Source: Odiellus spinosus
Lineage: Eukaryota > Arthropoda > Arachnida > Opiliones > Phalangiidae
Assembly (NCBI GenBank): GCA_963920705.1
Contig: OY987228.1
Coordinates: forward strand, 21,212,565-21,276,564
Reading direction: 5' to 3'
DNA length: 64,000 nucleotides
Shown here one piece after another: positions 1 through 10,720 of the stretch. A model generated the notes under the pieces. The model was given only the letters and a program-made list of their open reading frames with translations, had not been told where the DNA came from and did not search any database. The translations under genes were made by a program, and so were the position numbers. Position 1 is the stretch's first letter; every line of letters starts with the position of its first letter.

Positions 1-835
1 TTAGGGCTAAAATATGCAAGCGCATCTTTTGCGATAAACACTTTTTTAACCAGTGGAATAATAATGAGAGAGAAAGCGAGAAAAATAAAAAAAGATTACC
101 CCTCAAACGCTAGAGGGGGATATACTTTAGGAATATGAGAGTTAAGCCTAGCTGTTTAGGATAGTAACGAAGAGAGAGAGAGAGAAAGACCGCGAAACTG
201 TGGGAGAAAGCTCAACGCAGATAAGACGCCAAATTTGAATACGCTGATAAAAAAACCTAAGGGGAGAATATATATTAATTTAGTTAGATAAAAACTTTAG
301 AACTAACGTCAGCGTTATTTATTTTTACAGTTTTTTATAATTTTTTTTTCGAGAGAAGGCTTGAATTGTTGCGCTGATTATTTCTCGCTAAAACTTCAAG
401 ATCACAACCAATTATTATGTGAGTTAATTTAAATAATTGGTATTTAAAACTTGTGTTTTTTTTTACCCTTGTACCTTTGAGTGAACAGACTTTCGTGTGA
501 TAGTTTAGGAGAATAAATTATCCTTGGAATTTTATACGTTTTGAAAATTACGCAAAGAACTGGTGGTAAGTCTCTCTACCATTCTATGGTCATTTAAATC
601 GCATTCTCACTAGAGAATTTGAAACCGTTTTGAAAAGGTCAAAATGGATATTTATAGGGTCAAATGTAGAGATTCTTTATCAAAAAATGGAAATATTTCC
701 ATGAAAAATTGATCTGAGCATGTAATCGTGTAATTCGTGACGTATGCGACTCTATATTGTCTCAGGGGTCACACCCTTATAATTTTAAAATTACAATTGT
801 TAATTCTAGTAAAATTAATTTCCATATTACTGTTG
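1..835. other. AT-rich unique region, no gene recognised
   Basis: No long open frame and no repeat family was recognised apart from short GA runs near 170-185. A consensus-like splice donor (GTG|GTAAGT) lies at 566. The DNA before it could be the end of a non-coding exon, but no acceptor, ATG or promoter word supports this. The stretch around 617-700 resembles family MJ (GAAACCGTTTTGAAAAGG, then GGTCAAA), so part of this region is probably old element debris. Confidence 0.4.
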
Positions 836-845
836 TCTAAAATCC

Positions 846-1005
846 GAGGGGTCCGACACTCTTGAATTCGCTGTACACCTGAGTTCATTGAGTTCAACTT
901 TGACAGTGCATTGCGTTCGAACTCTTATGAACTCTGAGTTCAGCTTTGATAGCGCAAAGAGTTCTGCAATTTTGTACACCTGAGTTCGCCAGTGTCAGCC
1001 CCCTC
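846..1005. mobile_element. 160-bp MITE with 10-bp target duplication (family MN)
   Basis: The ends GAGGGGTCCGACACT and AGTGTCAGCCCCCTC are inverted repeats matching at 13 of 15 positions. A perfect 10-bp direct repeat, TCTAAAATCC, flanks the element at 836-845 and 1006-1015. The interior holds several GAGTTCA words and a repeated TGTACACCTGAGTTC. A 9-11 bp duplication is typical of Mutator-like elements, so a non-autonomous Mutator relative is the likeliest class. That class is inferred from duplication length only, as there is no coding capacity. Confidence 0.7.
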
Positions 1006-1178
1006 TCTAAAATCCCTCCTGTACTAAATGACCTTCAATTAGTTGCGCAATTATCTTGGAGGTTGTCATTTTTCCACATCTGCCTGCCTTTTTTTATTTA
1101 ATTAATATAATTAATATATTCTCCTTAATTTGTCGTTAAATTTAAAACAAATTGACATTTTATTTAGGTATTGCTATT

Positions 1179-1522
1179 GAATACCACGATAATGGTTGTA
1201 ATTAATAATATGCGGTCAATTTCCTTGATATTGACATTGGGCTGAATATGCTAATATGTTCTGAATGAAATACTCGATCAATTTTTAATTCAACTAAATC
1301 TACCCGCAAATATAGAATTATTCTTGTTTTGGCTATTTGTAATAATAGCTAGGAAACTAACTGTATGAATTATTCAACACTATACTTTTAAAAAGTTCAC
1401 TATATAACTGCTCGAAGAGTAAAATTGTAGACCATATACAAACAGCATAAATTAACTAATTACGTGCTGTTAATATGTATAGAGAGATTCTGCGCGAGAG
1501 GCGAATATGTATAGTTGTTTCA
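1179..1522 (+). repeat. Direct repeat, copy 1 of 2 (pair with 3494-3860)
   Basis: Much of this block recurs at 3494-3860 in the same orientation with substitutions and small indels. Shared landmarks in order are TTGGGCTGAAT, ATGTTCTGAATGAAATACT, TATTCTTGTTTTGGCTAT, ACCATATACAAACAG and GAGGCGAATAT. The pair brackets about 2 kb containing CAGGGAAATTT-type motifs and a 34-bp minisatellite. It could be a degenerate long terminal repeat pair or two monomers of a longer tandem unit. No primer-binding site, polypurine tract or coding remnant was seen between them. Confidence 0.65.
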
Positions 1523-1790
1523 AAATTCTCAGGGAAATTTAAATGCTAAAATTTCAGGGAAATTTAATAATGTTAGCGAAATTCAGGGAAATTTGAGGTT
1601 TAGGCAATTTTTGTCTAAATTAATTGTTTCATCAAATAGATTAAAAACCACTCCAGGGTCTCCCAATCTTAATACTCCATTTTATTGTCAGAAGTGAGTA
1701 GTTTTCCGTAGTTTAGTCTAGAACCTGGAATGGAAATTTCAGGGAAAAACCTGGAAATTTTAGGGAAATTGGATTCGTGAAAGTTGTATA
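1523..1790. repeat. Irregular CAGGGAAATTT-type short repeats
   Basis: The words CAGGGAAATTT, CAGGGAAA and TGGAAATTT(C/T)AGGGAAA recur at irregular spacing. The same kind of word returns near 3320-3480 and 4360-4410, so this looks like one scattered low-complexity repeat. A 60-codon open frame at 1515-1697 lies in it and has no sign of being a gene. Confidence 0.5.
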
Positions 1791-2189
1791 TAAACCCTGT
1801 AAAAGTAGATTTACTTTAGTACAGTCAAAACTACAGACTTGTACTCCAATTACTCGTTACTAGGAGTGATAAAAACATAGTCGTTCTAAACACTTCCATT
1901 ACATTTTGTCATATTTTCGATGTAAAAGTCTGTTAGTATTAGTCTGTTAACTTCGTGGCCTTAATTATAAACGTTGCCTAAAACTTTTCCCAGCATACAA
2001 AACGATTTCGGCGCAAAAAAAGGTATTGGTTACAGAGAAAATGATCGCGTACAAGCGAGCTAGATTACTCGACAACAAAAAAAGGCTTAAAATATTCCAG
2101 CTTATAATGAAAGTATACATTTATTGACATTTTTCTGGACTTTAATAGACACGACATAGACACATACACTGGTCAATTTTAACAGAAAA

Positions 2190-2245
2190 TATTCCTTCTT
2201 GGCTCAGTGGCTTTACCCTTGGGATTAGTTCGAGACTGGTCAAGG
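2190..2245 (+). other. Possible tRNA/SINE-like Pol III box A and box B relic
   Basis: TGGCTCAGTGG near 2200 fits the tRNA D-arm/box A word, and AGTTCGAGACT near 2229 fits the T-arm/box B word. The spacing between them is shorter than in a normal tRNA, and no acceptor stem pairs. This could be a decayed tRNA-derived element head or chance. The same GGCTCAGTGG word occurs near 9778. Confidence 0.2.
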
Positions 2246-2535
2246 CAAACTGTTTGCCAATGAGACGAGAAACGCTAAAAGAGACAGAAAAACAAATGTC
2301 ATTAGTAAAAATGTTCGTAAAAAGCTAAAACGCTTCTTTACTGAATTAGAAAGGAACCTAAATTTTCATAAATAATCAGGTTTTTGTACGGAAATGTAGT
2401 TCCCTTTTGAAGGCAGTGACTGAGTATGTAATTATACGAAATTATGAAAATTTATAAATGATTATAGGTCAGTGTTTTTAAAACCCGGAAAACTTGGATA
2501 CATTACTAAATTTGATTGCTCAGATAAAAATGGGT

Positions 2536-3310
2536 TAGTATATCAAAATAATATGGATTTGAAATCAGTCAGTTTATCAAAAGATTATGGATTTGAAATC
2601 AGTCAGTTTATCAAAAGATTATGGATTTGAAATCAGTCAGTTTATCAAAAGATTATGGATTTGAAATCAGTCAGATTATCCAAAGATTATGGATTTGAAA
2701 TCAGTCAGATTATCCAAAGATTATGGTTTTGAAATTTGTTAGATTATCAAAAGATTATGGATTTGAAATCAGTCAGATTATCCAAAGATTATGGATTTGA
2801 AATTTGTTAGATTTTCCAAAGATTGTGGATTTGAAATTTGTTAGATTATCCAAAGATTATGGATTTGAAATCAGTCAGATTATCCAAAGATTATGGATTT
2901 GAAATTTGTTAGATTATCCAAAGATTATGGATTTGAAATTTGTTAGATTATCCAAAGATTATGGATTTGAAATTTGTTAGATTATCCAAAGATTATGGAT
3001 TTGAAATTTGTTAGATTATCAAAAGATTATGGATTTGAAATTTGTTAGATTATCAAGAGATTATGGATTTGAAATCAGTCAGATTATCCAAAGATTATGG
3101 ATTTGAAATCGGTCAGATTATCCAAAGATTATGGATTTAAAATCAGTCAGATTATCCAAAGATTATGGATTTAAAATCAGTCAGATTATCCAATGATTAT
3201 GGATTTGAAATTTGTTAGATTATCAAAAGTTTATGGATTTGAAATCAGTTGCAGTTTATCAAAAAAAATTGAATTTGAAATCAGTCATTTTATCAAAAGA
3301 TTATGGATTT
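2536..3310. repeat. 34-bp minisatellite, about 23 units
   Basis: The unit reads roughly GATTATGGATTTGAAA followed by TCAGTCAGATTATCCAAA. Variants carry TTTGTTAGATT in place of TCAGTCAGATT, or TTTATCAAAA in place of ATTATCCAAA. The period of 34 is not a multiple of three and the array is full of stops, so it does not code. Variants are partly segregated along the array, which fits local unit amplification. Confidence 0.9.
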
Positions 3311-3493
3311 GAAATGTTAATGGACCAAATTTCTGATCAATATCAGGGGAATTGGTAATGTGAAAATATCAGGTCAATATCAGGGGACTTGGTATAAATG
3401 GGTTTTGAAGTTTGCAGGTCAAGATCAAAGGAATTGGTAATCGTTTTGATGTTTAGTCAAATATCTGGTCAAAATCAGTGAAATTCATGTGCC

Positions 3494-3860
3494 GAATATC
3501 ACTAGAATTGTTGTTATTAGGTAATATATTTAGTCAAGATCCGTGATATTGGCTTTGGGCTGAATTAAAAATATGGTAATATGTTCTGAATGAAATACTG
3601 GATCAATTTTTAATTCAAATAAATAAGTCTACTCGCGTGTATAGAATTATTCTTGTTTTGGCTATTATTTGTAATAACAGCGAGGAAACTAATTGTATGA
3701 ATTATTCAATACTATACTTTTAAAAAGTTCACTTTATGACTATATATCTCGAAGAATAGAAATACTAGACCATATACAAACAGTTTAAATTAACTAATTA
3801 TGCGCTGTTAATATATATATAGAGATTCTGCGCAAGAGGCGAATATATATCGCTGTTCCA
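3494..3860 (+). repeat. Direct repeat, copy 2 of 2 (pair with 1179-1522)
   Basis: This is the diverged partner of the block at 1179-1522, same orientation, ending in GAGGCGAATAT. It lies directly after the 34-bp minisatellite and its CAGGGG-type tail. Both copies end in similar GTT(T/C)CA words, compatible with a TG...CA terminal repeat, but no matching target duplication was found. Confidence 0.65.
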
Positions 3861-5540
3861 GATTAGTTTGGGCTCCTTCAGGCTTCGCAGTATAGTGAAA
3901 TCCACGCAGTCAATATAGGCCTAGGATTTGGTCGCCATTACGTGATAGTGTGTCACCAGGCGAGATTCCCGCGTAAACGGAAATGATAATCTTCCGGTAT
4001 AGTTAAGAATCAATCGACGGATAGTTAGTGTTAACCTAATGCAGTCGGAATGGTATAGAAATCTCGTAGTCGCGAAGGAAATTTGCTTTCTGAGATAAAA
4101 GGACCTATTACGTGTTTCAAATTTTGTGATTCCGCGATATCTACTTTTTCCTGGATCGTTTTGTTAGACAAATAAAAATATTTCAACCAGTTTTTTGATC
4201 ATGGTTCGTACAAACCTGGAAATCTTAGAATTTGAATATTGACAAAAAATCGGAGAAATATCAATGGAAACTCTTAAAAATTTGGCGTAATTGATCATTA
4301 AGTTGGTACAACCTCATATTGGTAAATTGGTTTTTTAAAAACATTTGATGTTCTTGGAAATATCAGGGAAAATTCGCTGTTAGAACTTGGAAAAATCAGG
4401 GAAATTGCTTTTTCTAAACTTTGGACAAATTATTTGAGATTATATCCACAGAAATTAATCTATGATAAATTAAATATTTATGAACCAATTACTTGATTAT
4501 CCAAATATTTGCGGATTATCTTTAGAACTCGGAATCCGTATATTTTTTATTAATTGGATAAAATCCACTAAATTCTGATGTTTTCAGTTCGAATTAAAAT
4601 AGATTATTTTTCATTCGAGTTAACTTATTCGAAGATAAAGTAAAAAAACCTAATCCATATCCGTTTTTATTCAAAAATGGCCTTAACTTAGAATATTATC
4701 CGCGTTATACGTACGGATAAAAAAATTCCAAATTTATTTTCGTGAAAAAATAACGAATAAAAAGATGATTTAAAATCTTAATATTTATATTCTTCAAATT
4801 AAAAATCAATTTGAATTATTTTTCTTATATTTTAGACTAATTATACGAATATACAAATTTAATTTTAATAATTACAATTTATCCGAAAATAAAATATCTG
4901 AAAATATAGGAATAACAGAAGATAATTTATATCCGATTCCGAGCTCAAATTCGTTTGTCGCATGACCCCTAGCATGAACCATACGTTAATTTGTGGGTTT
5001 TTATATAGGTCAGCTATAGCTTTCCCGTTTCACATAGTGTATCTGAATTTACAAAGGTCTTTCCTTACGTGATAACGCCATTTTAGTAATCCTTTTTTGA
5101 GATAGTATATCTTATACGTACGATACGTGTGTTTTTGATTAAACAAGTATGCCCATTAAGTCTCGTCTGGGTAAGTGTCACTAAATGACTTTAATGTAAT
5201 AAAAGCAAGAAAATGATACTAAATATTCTTTTTCTTGCCCCGCATTTGAAAGAATATACCAATATCAAATATATCTCTTTTGTTCCGGAAATATTACAAC
5301 GAATAAAGTTGAAAATATGTCGAGTAATATCACGCTATGAGGCTATTAAAACTGACGAGAAAATAGCGAAGAAAGTTATTAGTGTCTATACGCGTCGCAA
5401 AAACGTTTCTATCCATTTTCCTCGTTTTACTTTAATGTTAGACCCTTTTAGGAAATTGGGCGCCTCACTTGGATTTTTCTACATAACTTTTGGACAATGT
5501 ATAGCTATTGGCGATAAAATCTAGTAGAATTTATTTTAAC
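3861..5540. other. AT-rich region without a recognised gene
   Basis: A 103-codon ATG open frame lies at 5213-5524 (+). It has no splice context, no recognisable motif, and ends next to a MITE. A GTAAGT donor-like word follows a short ATG frame at 5145-5169 (MPIKSRL), which is too little to call an exon. No terminal inverted repeat was found here. Confidence 0.4.
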
Positions 5541-6143
5541 CAATCGGCGATTTTGGTGAGTGAAAATATGCTATTAAAACGACATATTTAAAATTTTATA
5601 CCTCTGAGGTTAAGGAGCTCGAAAAATAAAAATATCCAAAAATATATTTGGTCATATTTTTCCAAAAGACGTTTTTTCGGAACGTAATTAATGATAATTT
5701 TCTTACGAGTGGAGTTTAAGTACTTTTACGAAATATACCGCGCGAACGCGACCTTATCACGTGTCTACAATAGCGAAATCACGCGACCATAGTTTATCCA
5801 ATCGGCGATTTTGGTGAGTGGGAATATGCTATTAAAACGCCATATTTAAAATTTTATACCTCCTGAGGTTAAGGAGCTCGAAAAATAAAAATATCCAAAA
5901 ATATATTGGTCATATTTTTCCAAAAGAAGTTTTTTCGGAACGTAATTAATGATAATTTTCTTACGAGTGGAGTTTAAGTACTTTTACGAAATATACCGCG
6001 CGAAAGCGACCTTATCACGTGTCTACAATAACGAAATCACGCGACCATAGTGATGACGTAGTATGGTGTTGAATTTTTATTTTAAAAATTTCGAAAATGG
6101 CGATTATAAAATATGTATTTTTACCGTTGCTGTAATTTTTATC
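5541..6143 (-). mobile_element. MITE family MA, copy with internal 258-bp tandem duplication
   Basis: The sequence matches the interior of family MA in reverse orientation. Landmarks are GCTATTAAAACG, a stretch of ATATCCAAAAATATAT type, AAGTACTTTTACGA, a GCGCGA...GCGACC word and GCGACCATAGTGATGACGT. The block from CAATCGGCGA at 5541 repeats almost identically from 5799, giving a head-to-tail duplication with a 258-bp period. Only a handful of substitutions separate the two units, so the duplication is younger than the family itself. The outer termini are degenerate. Confidence 0.75.
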
Positions 6144-6147
6144 TTAA

Positions 6148-6579
6148 AGGGAGGATGCAACCTAACAACAAGTGATTTTTTATCGATTCCCTATTGTTTA
6201 AATAGGCCTAATCCACTATTTAAAAAATTTACAAACAAATATTAAACTAGAAATAAATTAAAAAGTTACCCTGAAAATAGGCTTAGTGGGATTCATGGAG
6301 CTCCTGATTTCCTCGCGTGTAAGGTCTAGCGACCAATCGCGCGCGACGTAAGTCTCGTGGAGATATCGCGTGAACGACGGGCCTTTGCTCATTGGTCGCT
6401 AGACCTTACACGGACGCTATTCAGGATCTCCATAAATCCCGCTAAGCCTATTTTTCGGTTAAGTTTTTAATTTATTTCTAGTTTAATATTTGTATTGTAA
6501 ACTTTTTATCGATGGATTAGGCCTATTTAAACGATAAGGAATCGATAAAAATCACTTGTAATTAGGTTGCACTCTCCCT
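6148..6579 (-). mobile_element. TTAA-flanked fold-back MITE, family MC copy 1
   Basis: TTAA target sites lie at 6144-6147 and 6580-6583. The termini are AGGGAGGATGCAACCTAA and the complement of AGGGAGAGTGCAACCTAA. The arms are long imperfect inverted repeats, including TTAAATAGGCCTAATCC, AGGCTTAG(T/C)GGGAT and GGTCTAGCGACCAAT. About 190 bp of each arm can pair, leaving a small GC-rich centre. TTAA targets are known for piggyBac and Kolobok transposons. No transposase is present, so the class is inferred. The copy is inverted relative to those at 25291 and 54482. Confidence 0.85.
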
Positions 6580-6584
6580 TTAAT

Positions 6585-7290
6585 CGTTTTGAAACGTTAA
6601 AATCAAACCAATATTCAAATCATCAGGAATCGTTTTAAGCGTCACGTGAGCCGCGTTCGTATTAGGCCTTGAAATCGATTTAAAACGTTTCAAAACGTTT
6701 CTCTGGAGACGCGTGAACGGAATACCGTCTTTTCTCGAATCGATTTGGTTCGATATCTCGAAACTCCTTCGGGAACCAGTTTCATACCGATTCGGTTACG
6801 TTAACCGATAGTTGAAGCTACGATGATTCATTAATTAAAAACGATTCCTGGTTATTCGAATATCAGTTTTATTTCACCGTTTCAAGTCGATTATTAAATG
6901 CTAGTGTGACCTTAGCTACGTTCACGCGTTATCTTTATAAATCGATTTGTAGTAGCTTCATCTATAGCTGTGTTCACACTACCGACTTTGAAACCGTTTT
7001 TAACCGTTTTCGAAAGGTCAAATTATAAAATTTTGGGGTCACCCGTATAGACCTTTGATCGAGGAACAAAATTAATATCTTTATAAGTCGATTTGAACAT
7101 TCGAAACGGTTTGAAAACGATTTCAAAGTGTTAAGTGTGAACGTAGCTATTCTGTTGTTGAAACCGAATCGGTACGAAACTGGTTCCCGAAGCAGTTTCG
7201 AGAAAATGAAAAGACGGTTTCTCGTTTTACTTACACGACTCTAGTTTAAATCGATATCGAGGCTTAGTATGAACGCGGCTTAGTACTCAA
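6585..7290. mobile_element. Nested MITE cluster: family MI copy interrupted by a reversed MI and an MJ
   Basis: The outer element is family MI. Its left part (TTAAAATCAAACCAATATTC) is at 6585-6644 and its right part (GAAACCGAATCGGTACGAAA, GGTTCCCGAAGCAG) runs to about 7285. Removing the inserts restores the order of the MI copy at 53184-53478. Insert 1 is a complete reversed MI copy at about 6646-6912, ending GCTAGTGTGACC. Insert 2 is family MJ at about 6966-7148, bounded by GTTCACACT and AGTGTGAAC inverted ends. Target duplications are too short or eroded to be read with certainty. Confidence 0.7.
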
Positions 7291-7694
7291 TTAACATTCG
7301 GAGTTCGTGAAAAACTCTTGACAGCCTCGTTGTATTTAGATTAATCTCAATAAAATATCTCGTTGTCGGGTCGCAATATAACTCAACTTTAAAAATAACT
7401 AATAATAGATATAATGATAAACAAAAGACACACCGTTATAATCTTTTGTATAACCAATAGTCCAATACCCACTATCAATATTATTACTTCCATAGTTGGG
7501 AACTTTGTAAAATATTAAATAATTACCCCACGATCCATAAATATTTTTTATGGCAGCCGAAAATTCTTCTCTTTAGAAAAAAAAAATCTCTTCCGCGGAT
7601 TATGGCTCGAAATCTCTTTCATATTAAATTCCTGGGTGCTTGTGGATGGTTTATTTTGAAAATATGATATTTTTTTGTGTGAATTGTTAGTTAA

Positions 7695-8141
7695 AGGGAG
7701 AATGAAAGGCCAAAACAACCTATTTTTAATCGATTAAGAATGCTAAAATAATGAGAAAAACAATAATATAACTCACCAAAAATATTTCCTTATTTTATAA
7801 TCAATTTCCAAAGATGCTAAGCCTTGGCTGCCTAGCTCGGCGAACTAGGCGAGCTGCGAGCACGAGCCGTATTTTTTTAATATTCCCGTCTGATCTAGTC
7901 GCCAATCACGAGAGAGTACCCAAATTTTTAAAATACGCGTACTCGCTCGTGATTGGCGCCAAGAACAGCCGCGAATATTAAAAAAATATACAGGTCGTGC
8001 TAGCCTAGGCTTGGCATCGGAACTTTGGAAATTGATTATAAAATAAGGAAATATTTTTGGTGAGTTATATTATTGTTTTTCTCAATATTTTAGCATTCTT
8101 AATCGATTAAAAATAGGTTGTTTTGGCCTTTCATTCTCCCT
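7695..8141. mobile_element. TTAA-flanked fold-back MITE, family MD
   Basis: TTAA lies at 7691-7694 and 8142-8145. The termini AGGGAGAATGAAAGGCC and GGCCTTTCATTCTCCCT are perfect inverted repeats. Pairing continues through AACAACCTATTTTTAATCGA and into the arms AAATATTTCCTTATTTTATA and CCAATCACGAG. The first ten bases of the termini are the same as in family MC, but the bodies are unrelated. Only one copy is present in the window. It is non-autonomous and has no coding content. Confidence 0.85.
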
Positions 8142-8639
8142 TTAACAACTTTTCAAATTTTGGTTTATATTTATGAATATATTAAAATCGAATGGAGTGA
8201 AATTGGGGAAGTATCATATCATACGTGAATTATTAGTTTACTTTGATCAAAGAAGAACTTAATTTTTTCCAAATATCTTGATATTTATCTATAAAATATA
8301 GTACCAGTTATCTATTGATATAATTTTGGTGGTTTATAAAAATTGTAAGGGGGATATTGGTACGTGACTAAGGTGAATTAAACGTTGAACCACGTTCTGA
8401 AATATATTCAATCTATAAATTAGTATAACTATGAAGGACTTGATATGTTTCTAGAATATTTTAGTGTCAATATATACTGAATATATAACGCAATAATTTC
8501 ACTAATTGCTCGGTCCAATATTTTCGAAACTTTTCAGTTTTGTTAGAAATTGCTCAAATAATTAGCTTTTTCCATATGCCATCCCTTTTTTGAATAGATC
8601 TAGGCTTCCGTTCGTAGTAAATTATTTAAGAATATGAAT

Positions 8640-8815
8640 ATTTTGTTTCCGCCTTATCTTAGGGGGTTTTCAAAGTTTGATTTTTCTCGCAAATTCGAAA
8701 ATAAGTAATTTTTTCCCCGATATATGACGTAGTTAATTTCTGGAATGTAATTAACAATAATTTTAAGTACTTTTACTAAAAATACCGCGCGAAAACGACC
8801 TTATCACTTAACCTA
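8640..8815 (-). mobile_element. Truncated family MA fragment
   Basis: Internal MA landmarks appear in reverse orientation: ATATGACGTAGTTAATTTCTGG, written here as ATATGACGTAGTT then AATTTCTGG, followed by GTAATTAACAATAATTTT, AAGTACTTTTAC and CGCGCGAAAACGACCTTATC. Neither terminus is present. A hAT-like element begins a few bases downstream. Confidence 0.6.
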
Positions 8816-8826
8816 TATCATTATAT

Positions 8827-9279
8827 CAGGCATGACCACTTTTCCTATATTTCCTTTTTTTTCCTATATTTTCACCTCCTTCCTATTTTCTCCTATAATT
8901 TAATGGCAATTCCTATAATCTCCTATATTTCTACTCAAAATCTCTAGTTAAGGGTAAAGTTCTAAATCATACTGTCAGCTGTGGCTGTATAAGATTATTT
9001 TAGCTTAACTGTACATTTTCCAGTTAAAATAGTCTGTAAAATTCCATACTATTTAAACAATTGGATCGTATTAATACCGTGTTTAAACCGGTGGCGAGAG
9101 TTGTGATGCAATAATAAACATGGTTCCTACTTTTAATTATTTTCCTATTTTTATCATATATTTTACACTTATTTCTGCCTATTTTATCCTATATTTTACT
9201 TAAAAATCTTCCTATATTCTCCTATATTTCGCAATGAAATTTCCTATATAGGATTTTCAAATTTTCAGTGGTCACCCTG
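8827..9279. mobile_element. hAT-like MITE with CCTATA subterminal repeats (family ML)
   Basis: Ends CAGGCATGACCACT and AGTGGTCACCCTG form an imperfect inverted repeat that begins CAGG as hAT termini often do. The 6-bp sequence TTATAT flanks both sides (8821-8826 and 9280-9285). It is AT-rich, so this could be coincidence, and a hAT duplication is normally 8 bp. The interior has many copies of TCCTATATTT or TTCCTAT, mostly within 100 bp of either end. Such subterminal repeats are commonly transposase binding sites in hAT elements. Confidence 0.55.
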
Positions 9280-9993
9280 TTATATAATTCTTTTTAAATG
9301 GTATTATTATATTATATTTGCTCTAAAAAATCTAAATTTTTATTAAAATGACTGAAGGCCCTGTAATTTGAAATTTTAAGTGAAATCATTGTAAAAATAT
9401 ATGATATACAGTCAAAAAAGCTCCCAAAAAGTGTCAACTAGTGGTAGCTAATCCGATTAACAAATTTATCAAGTTATTTCCTTTTCACCCCTTCCTCTAG
9501 ATATTTCTCTCTCTCTCCTCTACCAATCGAAATTCCAACACTCCGCTTCCCCGCTCCGATTGAAAAATATTTGAGCAGTTTTTGCGAGCGACGGATTAAC
9601 TTGGGCGGTAGTTGGTATAGAACACCGGACAGTGATGAGAAAGGGGGGTCAAAGTAGAAGTTTGCAAAAATGTTCTCATAATTTGAAGAGTCCGTTGAGA
9701 GAAAAGAAGCCAGAGAGAGAGAAAACGAAGCGCTCGAAATAAAATTGACATTGCGTAAACTTTGTGTATATGGGATAGGCTCAGTGGTTATAGGCTTAGA
9801 CAACGGTCACCCTGGTGGTGAAAGAGTGGGGGGGGGGGGTCTCCTTTATATTTTGTCAGAAAATAGTGGAAGGGGTAAGATGACCTGTCCCCTTCGGTGG
9901 CGAAACTTTGCGCTAATGGATGAGGCTTAAAGGAGAAGCCTCGTGATTTAATCATATTTATTATATCGTGTTTTAAATATCATTGTAATATTA
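9280..9993. other. Unique region with a tRNA-like box A word
   Basis: TAGGCTCAGTGGTTATAGGC near 9774 strongly resembles a tRNA D-arm (box A), but the sequence after it lacks a clear GTTCRANNC box B and no acceptor stem pairs. It is best read as a decayed tRNA-derived SINE head. A minus-strand 109-codon open frame at 9474-9803 covers it. That frame is serine-rich, starts inside the tRNA-like stretch and matches nothing I recognise. A run of ten G lies at about 9830-9839. Confidence 0.35.
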
Positions 9994-10000
9994 CATTCTG

Positions 10001-10337
10001 CAGAAGCCGATGAAACCCTCCTTTGAAGTCTACTACTCTAATGTTCGATGTAGCGAGCCTCTCTGTATGGGTAAAATTCCCAATTTTACGAGATCGGAGG
10101 GGTCCTACTTCATACCCCCTGTCTATACGGAAAATTGGAAATTCTCTCTCTCCACAAACGACGACGTTTTTTTGACGAACTCCAAGGCTGATAGATATTC
10201 GCTCGACGAACTCCCGCTCCGAAAATATCTACCGTTAGGAGGCGTACGAATCGCGCTTTTTGAAACTAACCCATACAGAGAGGGGTAGACAAGACCCGGG
10301 AGTAATAGACTTCAAAGGAGGGTTTCATCGGCTTCTG
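10001..10337 (+). mobile_element. MITE family MB, copy 1 (7-bp target duplication)
   Basis: Termini are CAGAAGCCGATGAAACCCTC and its complement, and the inverted repeat continues for about 38 bp to CTAYTACTC. A second paired block, CCTCTCTGTATGGGT, lies further in. The duplication CATTCTG lies at 9994-10000 and 10338-10344. The interior holds CGTACG-rich and TCTCTCTC words in the same order as in the other six copies. Open frames beginning MKPSFEVYYS arise simply by reading the terminal repeat and are not genes. Confidence 0.95.
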
Positions 10338-10589
10338 CATTCTGTTAAATGACCTCTTCAAAACATAGACATATTACTCTATATTCGATTCATAAACTTA
10401 GTTTATCAAGGGTAAATATTTGGATATCTGAATTTTAATTTGAAATTTTAATTATAGTTTATAGGGATACTATTAAAATTAAGTTACTTTTTTACGATTT
10501 CTGATGGGAAAATATGCCCCAATGAATTTTTTCATAATTTTTGAAGTAATTATTCTATCAGAAAAGTTTTGTTAAGTTTTACTTCTTAA

Positions 10590-10720
10590 AGGCCTAGGAT
10601 TTCTGCTGCCTGTCACCTGGAAGTGGACGCTCCTTCTGAGCTTCCCCTTGGGTAGATGGCAAGAGAAAGTTTTGGGGGTGATTTGTTTCCAGGGTGACAG
10701 GCAAAAGTAACCCTAGGCCT
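10590..10720. mobile_element. 131-bp TTAA-flanked fold-back element (family MM)
   Basis: TTAA lies at 10586-10589 and 10721-10724. Ends AGGCCTAGGATTTCTGC and the complement of AGGCCTAGGGTTACTTTTGC pair imperfectly, with a stronger inner arm GCCTGTCACCTGG/CCAGGGTGACAGGC. It is the third unrelated sequence in this window with a TTAA target. A single copy was seen. Confidence 0.65.

Noticed and set aside
5145..5175. Short ATG frame MPIKSRL followed by GTAAGT
   Set aside because: Seven codons with no upstream promoter or acceptor evidence. A single donor word is common by chance.
5213..5524. 103-codon ATG frame as a gene
   Set aside because: Length is within chance for this much AT-rich DNA. 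No motif, splice context or homologue is recognised.
10010..10288. MKPSFEVYYS-type frames in several places as a conserved small protein
   Set aside because: They are translations of the MB terminal inverted repeat. They appear in both orientations and break differently in each copy.
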